Origin: Bretschneidera sinensis
Lineage: Eukaryota > Streptophyta > Magnoliopsida > Brassicales > Akaniaceae
Assembly: GCA_023935145.1 (NCBI GenBank)
Contig: CM043705.1
Span: forward strand, 54,671,084 to 54,735,083
Reading direction: 5' to 3'
Length of the DNA stretch: 64,000 nt
Of the stretch, positions 48,049 through 59,063 are shown piece after piece (position 1 is the stretch's first letter; every line of letters begins with the position of its first letter). The notes beneath the pieces were generated by a model. That model saw nothing but the letters and a program-made list of their open reading frames with translations. It was not told the DNA's origin and ran no database searches. A program made the translations under genes and the position numbers.

Positions 48049-48526
48049 TGTCACGGGTTGCAAGCTGAAGTTGCTAACCGTGCGGCCTTAGGCTCGGAAA
48101 TACTTCCTTGGAATGCCTAAGTCAACCTTCATCTTGGCTACTCAAGATAACCGCCCTCGAAGCTAGACCCGCTCAAAGAAAATAAGCACACAAGAGAGAA
48201 GATGAGGCAAAGCTAGAGAGCTTGCTATTGCTTGTATAAGTGAATGAGTGATTTACAAATGAGGGGGAAGCCTCCTTATATAGGGAGAGGTCCCTTTCAT
48301 CTATGGCTACCATCTTGCCATGTGTCACAATCCAATGCAATTCTAAGTGTAGTACAAGTGTACTACAAGTGTAGTACAATAGTACAAGGTACTACTATCT
48401 AATGCATGTATATTATAATGCTGTATAGTACTACCATGTAGTGCATGTGCAATATAAGGCTGTACATTATAATCAAAGGGGCACTAGGAAACCCTCGAAC
48501 GCATAGTTTTTACGCGGGTTGTGACA
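48049..48526 (-). repeat. 5' LTR of the chromovirus
   Basis: 478 bases, same length as the partner. TGTCACGGGTTGC to GGGTTGTGACA. Confidence 0.93.
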
Positions 48527-49810
48527 CGAAGCAGCTCATACGCTCGGACTTGGAGAAATTTGGCCGAGCGTATGACAAGCAGCTCATACGCTCAGACTTG
48601 GAGAAATTTGGTCGAGCGTATGCAAAGCAGCTCATATGCTCGAACTTGGAGAAATTTGGCCGAGTGTATGTAAAGCAACTCATACGCTCGGTCTTAGAGA
48701 AATTTGGCCTAGCGTATGACAAGCAGCTCATATGCTCGGACTTGGAGAAATTTGGCCGAGCGTATGCAAAGCAGCTCATACGCTCAGACTTGGAGAAATT
48801 TGGCCGAGTGTATGTAAAACAGCTCATACGCTCGGTCTTAGAGAAATTTGGCAGAGCGTATGACAAGCAGCTCATACGCTCAGACTTGGAGAAATTTGGT
48901 CGAGCGTATGCAAAGCAGCTCATATGCTCAAACTTGGAGAAATTTGGCCGAGTGTATGTAAAGCAGCTCATACGCTCGGTCTTAGAGAAATTTGGCCGAG
49001 CGTATGACAAGCAACTCATATGCTCGGACTTGGAGAAATTTGATCGAGCGTATGCAAAGTAGCTCATACGTTAGGACTTGGAGAAATTTGGCCGAGCATA
49101 TGCAAAGCAGCTCATACGCTCGGTAGTGGAGAAATTTGGCCGAGTGTATGCAAAGCAACTCATACCCTCGGACTTGGTGAAATTTGGTCGAGTGTATGCA
49201 AAGTAGCTCATACGCTCGGACTTGGAGAAATTTGACCAAGCGTATGACAAGCAGCTCATACGCTTGGACTTGGAGAAATTTGGCCGAGCGTATGCAAAGC
49301 AGCTCATACGCTCGGTCTTGGAGAAATTTTGCCGAGCGTATGCAAAGCAGCTCATACGCTCGGTCTTGGAGAAATTTGGCCGAACGTATGCAAAGCAGCT
49401 CATACGATCGGACTTAGAGAAATTTTACCTAGTGTATGACAAGCAGCTCATACGTCCGGACTTAGAGAAATTTGGCCTAGCGTATGTAAAGCAGCTCATA
49501 CGCTCGGACTTGGAAAAATTTGGCCATGCGTATGACAAGCAGCTCTTACGCTCAAACTCGGAAAAATTTGGCCGAGTTTATGCTAAGCAGCTCATACGCT
49601 CGAACTTGGAGAAATTTGGCAGAGCGTATGTAAAGCATCTCATACGCTCGGTCTTTGAGAAGTTTGGTCGAGCGTATGACAAGCAGCTCATACGCTCGGA
49701 CTTGGAGAAATTTGACCGAGCATATATAAAGCAACTTATATGCTCGGTCTTAGAGAAATTTGGCCGAGTGTATGACAAGCAGCTCATACGCTCGGACTTG
49801 GAGAAATTTA
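48527..49810. repeat. 48-bp tandem array A, right segment
   Basis: About 27 monomers. From about 48560 to 49010 the monomers follow a three-step order by loop start (GACAAGCAG, GCAAAGCAG, GTAAAGCAG), a 144-bp higher-order repeat. The array ends at the extra-gene promoter. Confidence 0.93.
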
Positions 49811-50228
49811 GGGATGGGCCCTTCCACGTGTTTTTTTACTTTGGGCCCATGAGTTTTCCTTTGGGCCCACGGGCTTTTCTTTGTTTTGGGCCCATAAGCT
49901 CTTTTTACAAGCGCAATAAATTATTATGGCGGCGTTCTTTTAATGACAGCGCATTGGGCACAGTAAAGGTCGTGCTTTAATGAAAGCTGGTATCTTGGGA
50001 AGGGGGAACGGTGCTTGGGTGATTACAAAGGTCACGTCCTTTCATTTGGAGGGTTGAGTTAATGTTTCATCGTTTCTGTTGCCACAACTCCTATATAAGG
50101 AGATCTTTCTTAATTTTTCCTCACTTGAAATTTTTTCAAGAGATCTTTGAGAGCATAAAGTTAGGAGAAACAGCTTGAGAGCACTCGATTTTCTTAGAAG
50201 TTACCCAAACAATTCCTTGGTGAGTACA
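49811..50228 (+). promoter_or_regulatory. Promoter of the extra gene, Tat element A
   Basis: TATA box CTATATAAGG at 50091-50100, about 130 bases before ATG 50229. Upstream, four TGGGCCC motifs (site II type) cluster between 49814 and 49890. Tat element B has the same TATA-to-ATG arrangement (63310 and 63452). Confidence 0.7.
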
Positions 50229-52148
50229 ATGTCTGACGAGAGTGAGCTTAGCAGAGATCTTTCGAGGGAGTTGGAGGAAGCAATGGACGTTTCCTCTAGT
50301 GATGGGGTCTCTTCCCTGGAGGCTGTCTTTCGGGAGGGCACCCTGGCTCTCGTGCCTTATGTCCCCGAGGGAGATAATGGAGAAAGTGAGGAGGGAGAAT
50401 CTCCAAGGAAGGATGTCGACCAGGCACTTTTGAGCATAAAGGAGGATGGCATGGAGGCCGAGAGGGAGGAGTGGATGTTCGAGGTGAACTCCATCTTGAG
50501 CGTGGTGGAGGAGGCTGAACTCGTGGGGATGAGGATAAAGTATAGAATCCCCATGGAGTACCACATGAGGGCACCAGAGGGTAGGGAGAGGGCATGCGAT
50601 GCCCTTTCGAGCCGTCCGCCTTATGAGCTGTGCGTTTACGAATAACATCTGAAGGCAGGGCTTAGGCTCCTTCTCCACTCGTTCTTCTGCTTGGTGCTCA
50701 GATACTTCGAAATCACGCTGAGTTAACTGGTGCCCAACTAAATCTGGTTGATCCTGGTATTCATTGTCGTGTGCTAGGAGGTGGGTGGGGTGATGAACAT
50801 AAATGTGTTCAAAGTCCATTTTCAGATAGCTCGGCTTGGGCAAAGCGGATAGGTTATAGTTAGCTTGAGGGCTCGGAAGAGTGTGCTGAAGAAGAAGCCC
50901 TCTTCTATAAAGAGGTGGAATAGGTCATTCTTCTTCATAAAGAGTGCTGAGAGCTTCGGCGTCCCCCTCGGTTGGAACTTGGACCGTATTAGCAAATACA
51001 AGAAGTTGCACTTCCTGCACCGAGAGTAAGAGACGTTGAACGCTATGTTGGCCACGCCCTTGGATAGCAAAGTGCTTGGAGATAACGAAGAACTCCTCAG
51101 GCATGGCCTCTGCCCTCCCAGCATTCCATTAAACCTCGAGCACGGTAACCGTTAGCCTTTTAGTTTGTTGAAATTTGATTTTTGTTTCTAAGTTACTAAC
51201 GTCCTTCCATTGTGCAGAGATGGAGATGGCTGCCCAAGCGAGGGAGAGGGCCAAACACATGGCCCGGGAGAAGAAGAGGGCCGCAAAGGCCAGCTACTCT
51301 GCCCAGAAGCAGAAGAAGAAGGTCGGTGCTTCAACTCCAGTGCCTATTTTTATGGATAGCCCTCCAAGGCCTCCTGTTTCAGAAGCAACGGAGCTTCCTG
51401 CTGCATCGTCCCCTGCCCCAGGTCTTCTTCTTCCAGGGAGGGGTCGGGGGTTGTTGCTCCCTTCGTGCCCAAGTGGACACTGAAGGTTGACGACTCGGTG
51501 TTTGGGCACCCCCGAGTCGCTCCTGAGCATCTTATCATCGAATTTTATCCCTGTGATATGTTAGAGCTCTCGAGAAAGCCCTTCGAGGGGCTTTGCTCGG
51601 CCATGGAGGTTGTGACTTCCCAAGTACAGTCTTTCTTCCCTCGTCCTAACTTTTTAGTCAGTTTTCATATTGCAACTATTTTTCACAAGGCCATTTTTCT
51701 GTTTCAGGTCGGAGTCCTTATCGGGGTCCTTGCTTGGCGTAGCACTGATATGGCTGAGCGTATGGCCAAGACCAAGTATAAGCTAGATGAGACCCAGGAC
51801 TTGATCCGGGCCCTGTCTTCCTCCTTCGAGGCGACCATAAGGGCCAAGGAGGACGCCATCTTCGAAAGGGATAAGCGGAGTAAGGATGAGGATGCCCGCA
51901 GGAAGGAGAGGGACCTGATCCGAGCTGAGTTTGAGGAGGTCCATCGCCAGGCTGCAGAGAGGGAGGAGGCTCTACTAGAGGAGGAAGTCGTTCAATTCTT
52001 GGCGGGCTTTAGCGAAGCCAAGAGGAAGGCCGAGTCCCTCTTCCTGGAGGGCGACTTTTTCGACCTTGACCTGGGGGCCTTCTCAGGGGAGTCAGGTGCT
52101 GCTACTGCGGGAGGGGATGCAGAGGACACTGCCGCAACCGGTGTTTAA
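50229..52148 (+). pseudogene. Tat extra gene (Transposase_28-type, antisense to pol), copy A
   Basis: Starts MSDESELSRDLSREL at 50229. It has an acidic N-terminus, then IKYRIPMEYHMRAPEGRERA and PPYELCVYE, the block found in the putative gypsy type transposon domain (Transposase_28) of Tat elements. Stops at 50643, 50733, 50748, 50784 and later break this domain. Distal parts are basic (51219-51480), then a 3' part after a frameshift near 51440. A candidate intron (GT 51624, AG 51707) leads into a long coiled coil (about 51750-52060). It is on the strand opposite to pol and converges on integrase (52345). The role is unknown; the family is known only as an accessory ORF of these elements. Confidence 0.8.
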
Positions 52149-52344
52149 GAGACTCCAGAGGGCGAGGCAGGAAGGCGGGGCCCAAGAGGCCCTGGCATCA
52201 TAGGATAGATTTTCTTTGTTTTTTGTATCCAAGGCGGATAGTGCCTAATTTTGTACTTTTGTTCTTAACTTAATGAAATTTCGGAATTTTTCATCAAACT
52301 TCATACTTTATTATTTTTTTATTTTTCGTTTTTACATTTTCACT
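52149..52344. other. Gap between convergent extra gene and integrase
   Basis: AT-rich, with TTAATGAAATTTC near 52270 that could act in 3' end formation for the plus-strand transcript. No ORF. Confidence 0.4.
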
Positions 52345-53310
52345 TTATTGATAAAACTTGCGGAGGTTTTCCGCGTTCCAAGTACGAGGGATCGGGCTGC
52401 CATCTAATTCCTCGAGTTTGAAAGTGGCCATCCGGTAAACTCTTAGGATTCTGTATGGGCCTTCCCAATTTGGAACGAGCTTTCCCTTGTGTCGAGGATG
52501 AGACACTTCACTTTTCTGAAGGACGAGGTCATGGAGTTTGAAGTTCCTGTTCCGAACTCGAGAGTTGAAATATCGGGTTGTCCTTTGTTGATACGCAGCT
52601 AAACGGATTTGGGCTTTGTCTCGGGCTTCGTCAACCAAGTCTGCGTTCATCCGCAAACCTTCCTCATTGTTACTTGGTTCAAAATACTGCACGCGAATCG
52701 ATGGTATTTCGATCTCGATCGAGATGATGGATTCCAAATCGTACGTCATGAAGAACGAGGTTTCTTCTGTTGGCGTACGTATAGTTGTCCAATAGGCCTA
52801 GAGAATATTAAGGAGCTGGTCAGCAGTTTTTTCTTGATTCTTTTGAGAAGCATTTTGTTGGTGACTTCAGCCTGACCATTGACCTGCAGATATCCGACAG
52901 ATGAGAATCGATGCTCGATATGGAGGTCTTCACAGAATATTTTAAACCGAGAGCTATCGAATTGCTTTTCATTATCGGTGATCAATACTCGGGGAATCCC
53001 AAACCGACACAAGATCGATTTCCAGACTAAATTTCGGGTTTAATGATCCGTGATGTTGGCCGGTGGCTCTGCCTCGACCCACTTGGTGAAGCAATCGATG
53101 GCCACGATGAAATGCTTATTTTGTCATGTTGTTACGACGAACAGGCCAAGGATGTCCATCCCCCACATAGCAAAGGGGAGGGAAATAGTGATCGTAGTGA
53201 GGGGATTAACAGGCTGGTGCGCTACTGAGGAATGCTGCTGGCAGTTTCAACATTTCTTGACCAAATCAGCTGCGTCTTCTTTCATTTTGGGCCAGTAATA
53301 CCCCTGGTGA
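52345..53310 (-). pseudogene. Integrase, Tat element A
   Basis: Pieces in order: zinc site (HQGYYWPKMKEDA to NCQQH), the first Asp in GMDILG, the second in VLITDNEKQF, and VNGQAEVTNKMLLKRIKK with the Glu. The C-terminus (52345-52749) has KLVPNWEGPYRILRVY and ENLRKFY. Stops and a frameshift near 52746 break it. Confidence 0.86.
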
Positions 53311-53817
53311 AGAACCTTGAAGGTTAGGGCTCAAGCTCCTAGGTGATTTCCACATATGCCTTCATAGACTTCTCGGAGAGCGTAATCGGCCTCGACAGGG
53401 TTGATGCACCTTAAGTAAAGCATAGTCAGAGCTCTCTTATATAACTTCCCATTTATGATCGTGTACCGAGAGGCTCAGGAGATTAGCTTTCTGGCCTTGC
53501 ATTTCTGTTTGGGGACTTCTCTATTCCTCAAATACCGGAGGATTGGATTCATCCATGTTTCTTCCTCTTCTATCGACAGGACCGGAGCCTCGTCTATGCT
53601 AAGAGCGGAGAGGGTTTCCAAGTAGACAGCTTGGGTTGGTTCTAGGTGTCGGGATGAGGCCAGACTGGCCAGAGCATTTGCCTTAGAGTTTTCGGCTCGT
53701 GGAATTTGAGTTATTCATAACGTCTTAAACTTTGCAGCGAGCTCTTTTACCTTTTGAAGACACCAGAAGAGCTTCTCTTTGCACACCTCGAATCCCTATT
53801 ACCTGACTTACTACTAA

Positions 53818-54350
53818 CTAGGAGTCATTGAATACGTCTAGAACCTTGACGGCCAATGTTTTGGCCAATATTAAGCCAGCCAATAGGGCTTCGTATTCTG
53901 CTTCGTTGTTGGAGATTTCAAATTTAAACCTTAGGGCGTATTCGATCGCGAAGCCGTCGGGGCTGTGGAGGATGAGTCTTGCTCCGCTTCCCACCGTATT
54001 TGAGGATCCATCCACATGGAGAGTCCACCTTGGAGGTGGTCCATCAGACTCTGTTTCCGTTGCTTCGCCTGGATCTATGGATAGGGTCGTTTCGACAATG
54101 AAGTCGGCCAAGGCTTGGCCCTTTACTACCTTCCATGGATGGTACCGGATATCCAATTCCCCTAGCTCTACCACCCACTTTACCATTCTCCCGGAAACAT
54201 TCGGGTTATGCAGGACTTGCCTTAGAGGTTGATCTGTCAGGAGGATGATTGTGTGCGCCTAAAAATACGGTTGGAGTTTTCGTGCAGCTATCACGAGAGC
54301 ATAAGCCATCTTCTTAATAGGGGAATACCTTACTTATGCTTCATGGAGTA
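53818..54350 (-). pseudogene. Second RNase H-like domain, Tat element A
   Basis: PPRWTLHVDGSSNTVGSG and ISNNEAEYEALLAGL are the signature of the additional (archaeal-type) RNase H of the Tat lineage. It follows HPWKVVKGQALADFIVE. This domain is the main reason for the lineage call. Confidence 0.87.
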
Positions 54351-54359
54351 TTCTACTAA

Positions 54360-55414
54360 CATAGTAGATGGGTCTCTAAGTGCCTTCTTCTTCTCGAATT
54401 AGGACAGAGGCCATAGTGCCTTCCCTAGCTGATAAGTACAGAAACAGCTCTTCACTTGGGAGTGGTTCGGTTAAGAGTGGGGGCGAGCTTAGATACTTTT
54501 TTAATCCTTCAAATGCTTCATGGCAATCCTCTGTCCAAGAAAAATCTTTTGCCTTCCTGATGGCCTTGAAAAACAGTAGGCATCTTTTTGCAGACTTGGA
54601 CATAAAACGACTCAGGGCGGCGATTCTCCCGGTGAGCCGTTGTACTTTTTTCACAGATTTAGAGGAGGTTATATCAAGAATGGCCTTTATCTTTTCTGTA
54701 TTGACTTCTATTTCCCTTTGGCTGACCATGAACCCTAGGAATTTTTCTCCTGTTACTCTGAATGCACACTTTGCTGGATTCAATCTCATGTTATGTTTGC
54801 GCAGTACCCCAAATTCTTCTTCTAAATCGGACCTGTGGTTTCATGCCTCCATACTCTTGACCAGCAAGTCGTCCACGTAGACCTCCATGTTTCGCCCTAT
54901 CTGCCCCTTGAAAATTTTGTTCACTAGCCTTTGATCTGGCATTCTTGAGTCCGAAGGGTATAATCTTATAGCAATACAGCCATCATTCGGTGATAAAGGC
55001 AGTCTTGTCTTGGTCTAGCCCATACATGAAGATTTGGTTGTAGCCGGAGTACACGTCCATAAAGGAGAAGAGTTCGTGTCCCGAGGTAGTGTCTACCAAT
55101 TGATCGACTCGAGGGAGGGAAAAGTTATCCTTTGGATAGGCTTTGTTTAGATTGGTGAAGTCGATGCAGATCCGTCATTTACCGCTGGCTTTTCGGACCA
55201 TCACTACGTTGGACACCCATTCGAGGTATTTCGTCTCCCGGACGAAGCCAGCCTCAAATAGTTTATCTACCTCAGCATTGATGGCAGCCTGGCATTTCGG
55301 GGCGAAAATTCTTTTCTTCTGGATGACTAACCTGTATTTCAGGTCCACATTTAGGCAATGCTCAATGGTTCTGGGGCCGATCCCAGGCATATCTGGTGCG
55401 GACCAGGTGAACAA
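54360..55414 (-). pseudogene. Reverse transcriptase and first RNase H, Tat element A
   Basis: 55175-55414 carries the RT start (AAINAEVDKLFEAGFVRE, then WVSNVVMVRK). The middle (ICIDFTNLNKAYPKD, YSGYNQI and a YVDDLLVKS box near 54880-54900) is broken by stops and frameshifts. 54376-54789 has MRLNPAKCAFRVTGEKFLGF and SWTEDCHEAFEGLKKYL, leading into RNase H. Confidence 0.87.
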
Positions 55415-55444
55415 GTCTTGGTTCTTCTAGAGGAGGGAGATGAG

Positions 55445-56134
55445 CTATTTCCTGTGATTTTCGGAGAGGTTTGATCCTATTTGAATAGTTCGGGTGGGGT
55501 CTTCCCCAAGGGGCACTGGGGTTAATTCTTCCACTGGCCGCCCTCTTAGAGTCTTCATTTCATCCTTGAGGTCTTCCACCTCGAGGAGCAGGGCTTCTGT
55601 CTTCTTCCCTTCCTTGATAGCATTCAGATAGCAGAACTGAGAAACTCTCTGATCACCTCTGACCATTCTCACCCCCTCATTGGTGGGAAATTTAACTTTC
55701 AGGTGGTACGTGGAGACAACGGCTTTCAGCTTGTTGAGGGTAGGTCGATCGAGGATCGTGTTATAAGAAGATGGCTGCTTTACTACCAAGAAGGTGGTTT
55801 GCACAGTGGATGTCTGCGGCATTGTCCCTGCAGTAACAGTGAGGACTATGCTTCCCTCGGCGAATACTAGAGATCCGTCAAAACCATAGAGGGGGGTCGG
55901 GGCCGGCTCTAAACGGTCATCCTTTAGCTCTATACACTGGAATGCGTCATAGAACAATATATCCATCGAGCTTCCATTGTTAATCAGAACATGTCGTACT
56001 TCATGATTGCCCACCAGGAGGGAGACCACTACTGTGTCGTCATGGGGAGTCTGTACATCTTCCAAGTTGTCTTTCATGAAGGAGATCACTAGCCTCGACT
56101 TCCTTCGCTTATGAGGTCTGTTGACAGAGGCCAC
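55445..56134 (-). pseudogene. Protease, Tat element A
   Basis: 229 residues open. The aspartic protease block reads VLINNGSSMDILF, where relatives have D-T-G-S-S, so the catalytic Asp is replaced by Asn. YNTILDRPTLN follows. The mutation would inactivate it even without the flanking stops. Confidence 0.85.
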
Positions 56135-56269
56135 GGTTTTGGCGTAAGCCTTACCGCTCTGCCTCGAGTTCCCTCCGACGGCAGGGCCTCCACATATTGT
56201 CTTGATGATGCAGGTGGTAATTGCTACTTCTTGGTTCTTTTGATCGGGCGCTTCCCGCTCAGTTCAAGT

Positions 56270-57069
56270 GCCCCCGGTTGATGAGGGCCTCGATCTGTTC
56301 TTTTAGGGCATGGCACTTTTCGGTATCGTGGCCATAATTTTTGTGAAAACGGCACCATTGTCTTTGATACCCGCCGAGATACGATGTCCTGGGTGGCCAC
56401 TGGAGGACTGACTTATCTTGAAGCTGCATAAGGACATTGGTCCTAGAAGCATTGAGGGGGGTGAAACCGTCGAGCTGGGGATAGGGCTTGTACCTATTTT
56501 CTTAGTGAAGTCTTTTGACCGCTCCTCTTGGTGGGTCAGTGTCATTTCTCTTCTTCTCTGTTTCTCTTTCTCTTTCCCTCCTAAATGCTTGGTCGTCTTC
56601 CGCCAACATATACTTCTTTACTCGAGCCAAAATCTCATTCATGTTCTTGGGTGGGTGCCCGAGTGAGCTTGGATCTGAAGATCTCGGACCTCAACCCATT
56701 CTTAAACGCCATCATTTGGACATTTGGATCGAGGTTTGGGATTTCCCAGACAGCTATGTTGAACCTGAATATATAGGCTCGGAGCCTCTCTCCACGATGT
56801 TGGATAATGTTGAACAGGTTCTCTGAGGTCTTTTTTGGTCCCTTGCTGCTGAGGAAGTGCGAAGAAAAGGCATAGCTGAGTTTTCTGAAATTGCTAATGC
56901 TCTCCGGCCTCAGACACGAGTACCAAGTACCTGCGGCCTTCTCGAGAGTCAAGGGGAAAGCACGACACATAATAGGGTTGGAATGTCGGTGCAGCATCAT
57001 GGTCATCTTGTAATGTTGCAAATGGTCTAGAGGGTCCCCTGAACCGTTGTACATTCTGACCTGTGGCAT
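56270..57069 (-). pseudogene. Gag, Tat element A, 5' truncated
   Basis: MPQVRMYNGSGDPLDHLQHY and CRAFPLTLEKAAGTWYSCL mark the gag core. A zinc-finger-like [14 protein letters not shown] lies near 56310-56350. The upstream third of gag is missing because a deletion joins it to the 5' LTR remnant at 57095. A frameshift lies near 56600. Confidence 0.83.
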
Positions 57070-57094
57070 TTTGAAGTTAAGGGGGAGTGGGGTC

Positions 57095-57547
57095 TCGGAA
57101 GGAGGGGAAGGGGAGACCTCCGAGGGCGCTCCGACGCTCTAGTTAGAACGAGGGCTTAAGGAGGGCCGAGGCCAAGGATTAATTCTAAAGCAACTTAAGT
57201 GCAGGTTGTGTAAGTGTGAATGAATCTTGAACTCCCATACCTCAATTTATTTATAGTCGTCCGAGTGGAGGTCGTTCACGTGGGGAAGGCATAGGTCTGC
57301 CCCTGTGATCCCAGGATTCAGAGGCAAGTCTTAATAGCGTGATTAGGGCGTTGAGTTTGTCGAGGTGATCGCGTGTTTCAGAGGGATTAGGTCCACTAAT
57401 CACGCTTCGACATGGCAGTGGCATTCCTAGCTTGCCCCACGTGTGCCTTTTAATGCTGAGGAGGCTTGACACGTGTCGTCGTCCTATAGGTGACACCAAA
57501 GTCCACGTGTGGTTTTTTACTGGACCAGGGTGTTGTGGGTTACATCA
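57095..57547 (-). repeat. 5' LTR remnant of Tat element A
   Basis: 453 bases matching 35553-36006 of the 3' LTR. The first 85 bases of the LTR, the primer site and the leader are deleted. The end is intact (GGTTACATCA) against GTCCT. Minus-strand TATA box near 57246-57256. Confidence 0.92.
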
Positions 57548-57552
57548 GTCCT

Positions 57553-58565
57553 AATCAGAGAAAAACCCCAAGAGACAAGAAGACACCAAAACTCTAAGAG
57601 GAAATGTAAAAATCTTTTTTTCCCTTGCATTTCCTCTGTAACCAAAGACGCCATTAACAAGTAGAGCACCTCTCTTTCTCTTTCTGTGTCTTATCACTGA
57701 TATTCTATTTGAGTCATTTTATAGGCGTATATAAGAAATATCAGAATTTGTTTTTCTCTAGTCCAGCTTTGTGAATTTCTGATACAGAGAAACCAGAGGG
57801 AGAATTTCTTGTGTACTTAGAGTTGATTTTTTTTGTTGTAATTTGGTTTTGTATTCGTGAATTTTCGTGTTTGCTATATAGTTTTGTTTCATTTACACTC
57901 GTACGAGTTCTAAAAGTCAATTCTCAATTAAAGTAAAATGATAGTAATTATTCTTTTAAGAATAGGAGGATAATTTCTGTCGGGAACCATGATCATCTCA
58001 AATGTTGATTAGATTATCGTTCAACGATCTAGAGTAAATAGTTTCGAAGAGTTTCCTCAAGAATCTTCTCAGATCGTTCACAAAACCAATTGTGCCCTAA
58101 TTACTAACTAGGATACTTTCTGACTTATGGGTCATCACTTATGTCCTTGCTTTTTCTGGAAAAAAAAATGAAAGCACATTAGGCTGCTTCAAAAATTCAA
58201 ATAAAGATGTTACAAAAAAATTAAATTAACATAACAGTCACCCTACTTGATGAAGAAAAAAATTCAGGTTGATAATTAATTGGACTCATTACTCATTAGC
58301 TGTCACTTGATGGTGGTTATTGTCAATTGCCAATTCGTGTCCATTGATGTACGTAGAAGAAAAATTCAGGAAGCAAAGGGAAAACGAGTCATTCTTTATG
58401 GTTTTGAACAAATTTAAAATCTGCTTATTGTTGGGCAGCATAGCAAATCTGAGTTTTCAGTTTTGGTTATTGAGTTGTTTTTTGAACTATGATTTTATTT
58501 GGTAATTGATCAACACCCTGTTTTGTTTTGGTTATTGATTGATTGCATTAAACTAGGGTTGGTTA
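57553..58565. other. Host DNA right of Tat element A
   Basis: AT-rich, with no gene, RNA or repeat that I can support. It is the direct continuation of the flank left of 35463 once the element is removed. Confidence 0.45.
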
Positions 58566-58609
58566 TTGATTGAATGCATTGAACACAAACTTGATGAGTT
58601 CTTCATCAA

Positions 58610-59063
58610 CTTTAGAGAGATATGTCCAAAGAAAAAATGGGACAAGGTATTGCAACTGTGGTCAAAGAGCTCCCCCCGAGAACTGCTTGGACTAAAGAGA
58701 ACCTTGGGAGAAGATCCTAAAATTTTATGGTTGTGCTCATTATATGGTAAGCCACTTTGGCTTGAATTTTTTATTGTTTCGTCTTACTTTTATTGAAATT
58801 AGTCTCAAATTCCCATTGAAATTTCTGGTCATTTTCACAGGAAGTAGATAGATGTTATTTCTTTGATTGGATTGATCATCCTCCATGTTCACAATGTAGG
58901 CAACTATTGGGTTGTGTAATGATGAAAATATTGAAGTGCCAATCTGAGTTTGATAAGTATCATAAAAGAATTGTCGAATTAAAGACTGAGCTTGATGTGT
59001 CTGTTGCAATGGAGAGTCATCTTGAAGTTGAACCTATGACACTCAACAATAAGCGCGTAAGTT
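58610..59063 (+). pseudogene. GRF-type zinc finger pseudogene, two exons
   Basis: In three frames this stretch shows parts of one GRF zinc finger: RYCNCGQRAPP, then TAWTKENLGRR, then KFYGCAHYM. A GT-AG intron (58747-58840) is followed by EVDRCYFFDWIDHPPC and a probable coiled coil to a stop at 59063. The order of CxC, GRR, GC and CxFFxWxD fits the GRF family, whose members bind nucleic acid. At least two frameshifts make it a pseudogene. A hydrophobic tail (GVMLGGAILFLSFG) lies just beyond the stop in the same frame. Confidence 0.62.

Larger units (their letters stand above)
43004..48526 (-). mobile_element. Chromodomain Ty3/gypsy element (chromovirus) nested in array A
   Basis: 478-bp LTRs (43004-43481 and 48049-48526), a tRNA-iMet primer site, a polypurine tract, and minus-strand gag, protease, RT, RNase H, integrase and a chromodomain. 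LTRs differ at about 17 sites (3 to 4%). Flanks are GCAAA on the left and CGAAG on the right, so any duplication is imperfect. It is disabled by several stops. Confidence 0.94.
35468..57547 (-). mobile_element. Tat-lineage Ty3/gypsy element A, host of two nested insertions
   Basis: Bounded by GTCCT at 35463-35467 and 57548-57552. It reads leftwards: truncated 5' LTR, gag, protease, RT, RNase H, a second RNase H-like domain, integrase. Then come a plus-strand extra gene, a 48-bp array, a polypurine tract and the 3' LTR. The dual RNase H and the opposite-strand extra gene identify the Tat lineage. A deletion removed the left part of the 5' LTR, the primer site, the leader and the start of gag. 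About 11 kb of its length is two later insertions. Confidence 0.92.

Noticed and set aside
36118..49810. CRISPR array
   Set aside because: Repeats are contiguous without unique spacers, in a plant retrotransposon, with no cas genes.
55175..57069. Plus-strand ORFs over Tat pol and gag
   Set aside because: Shadows of minus-strand domains with clear retroelement motifs.
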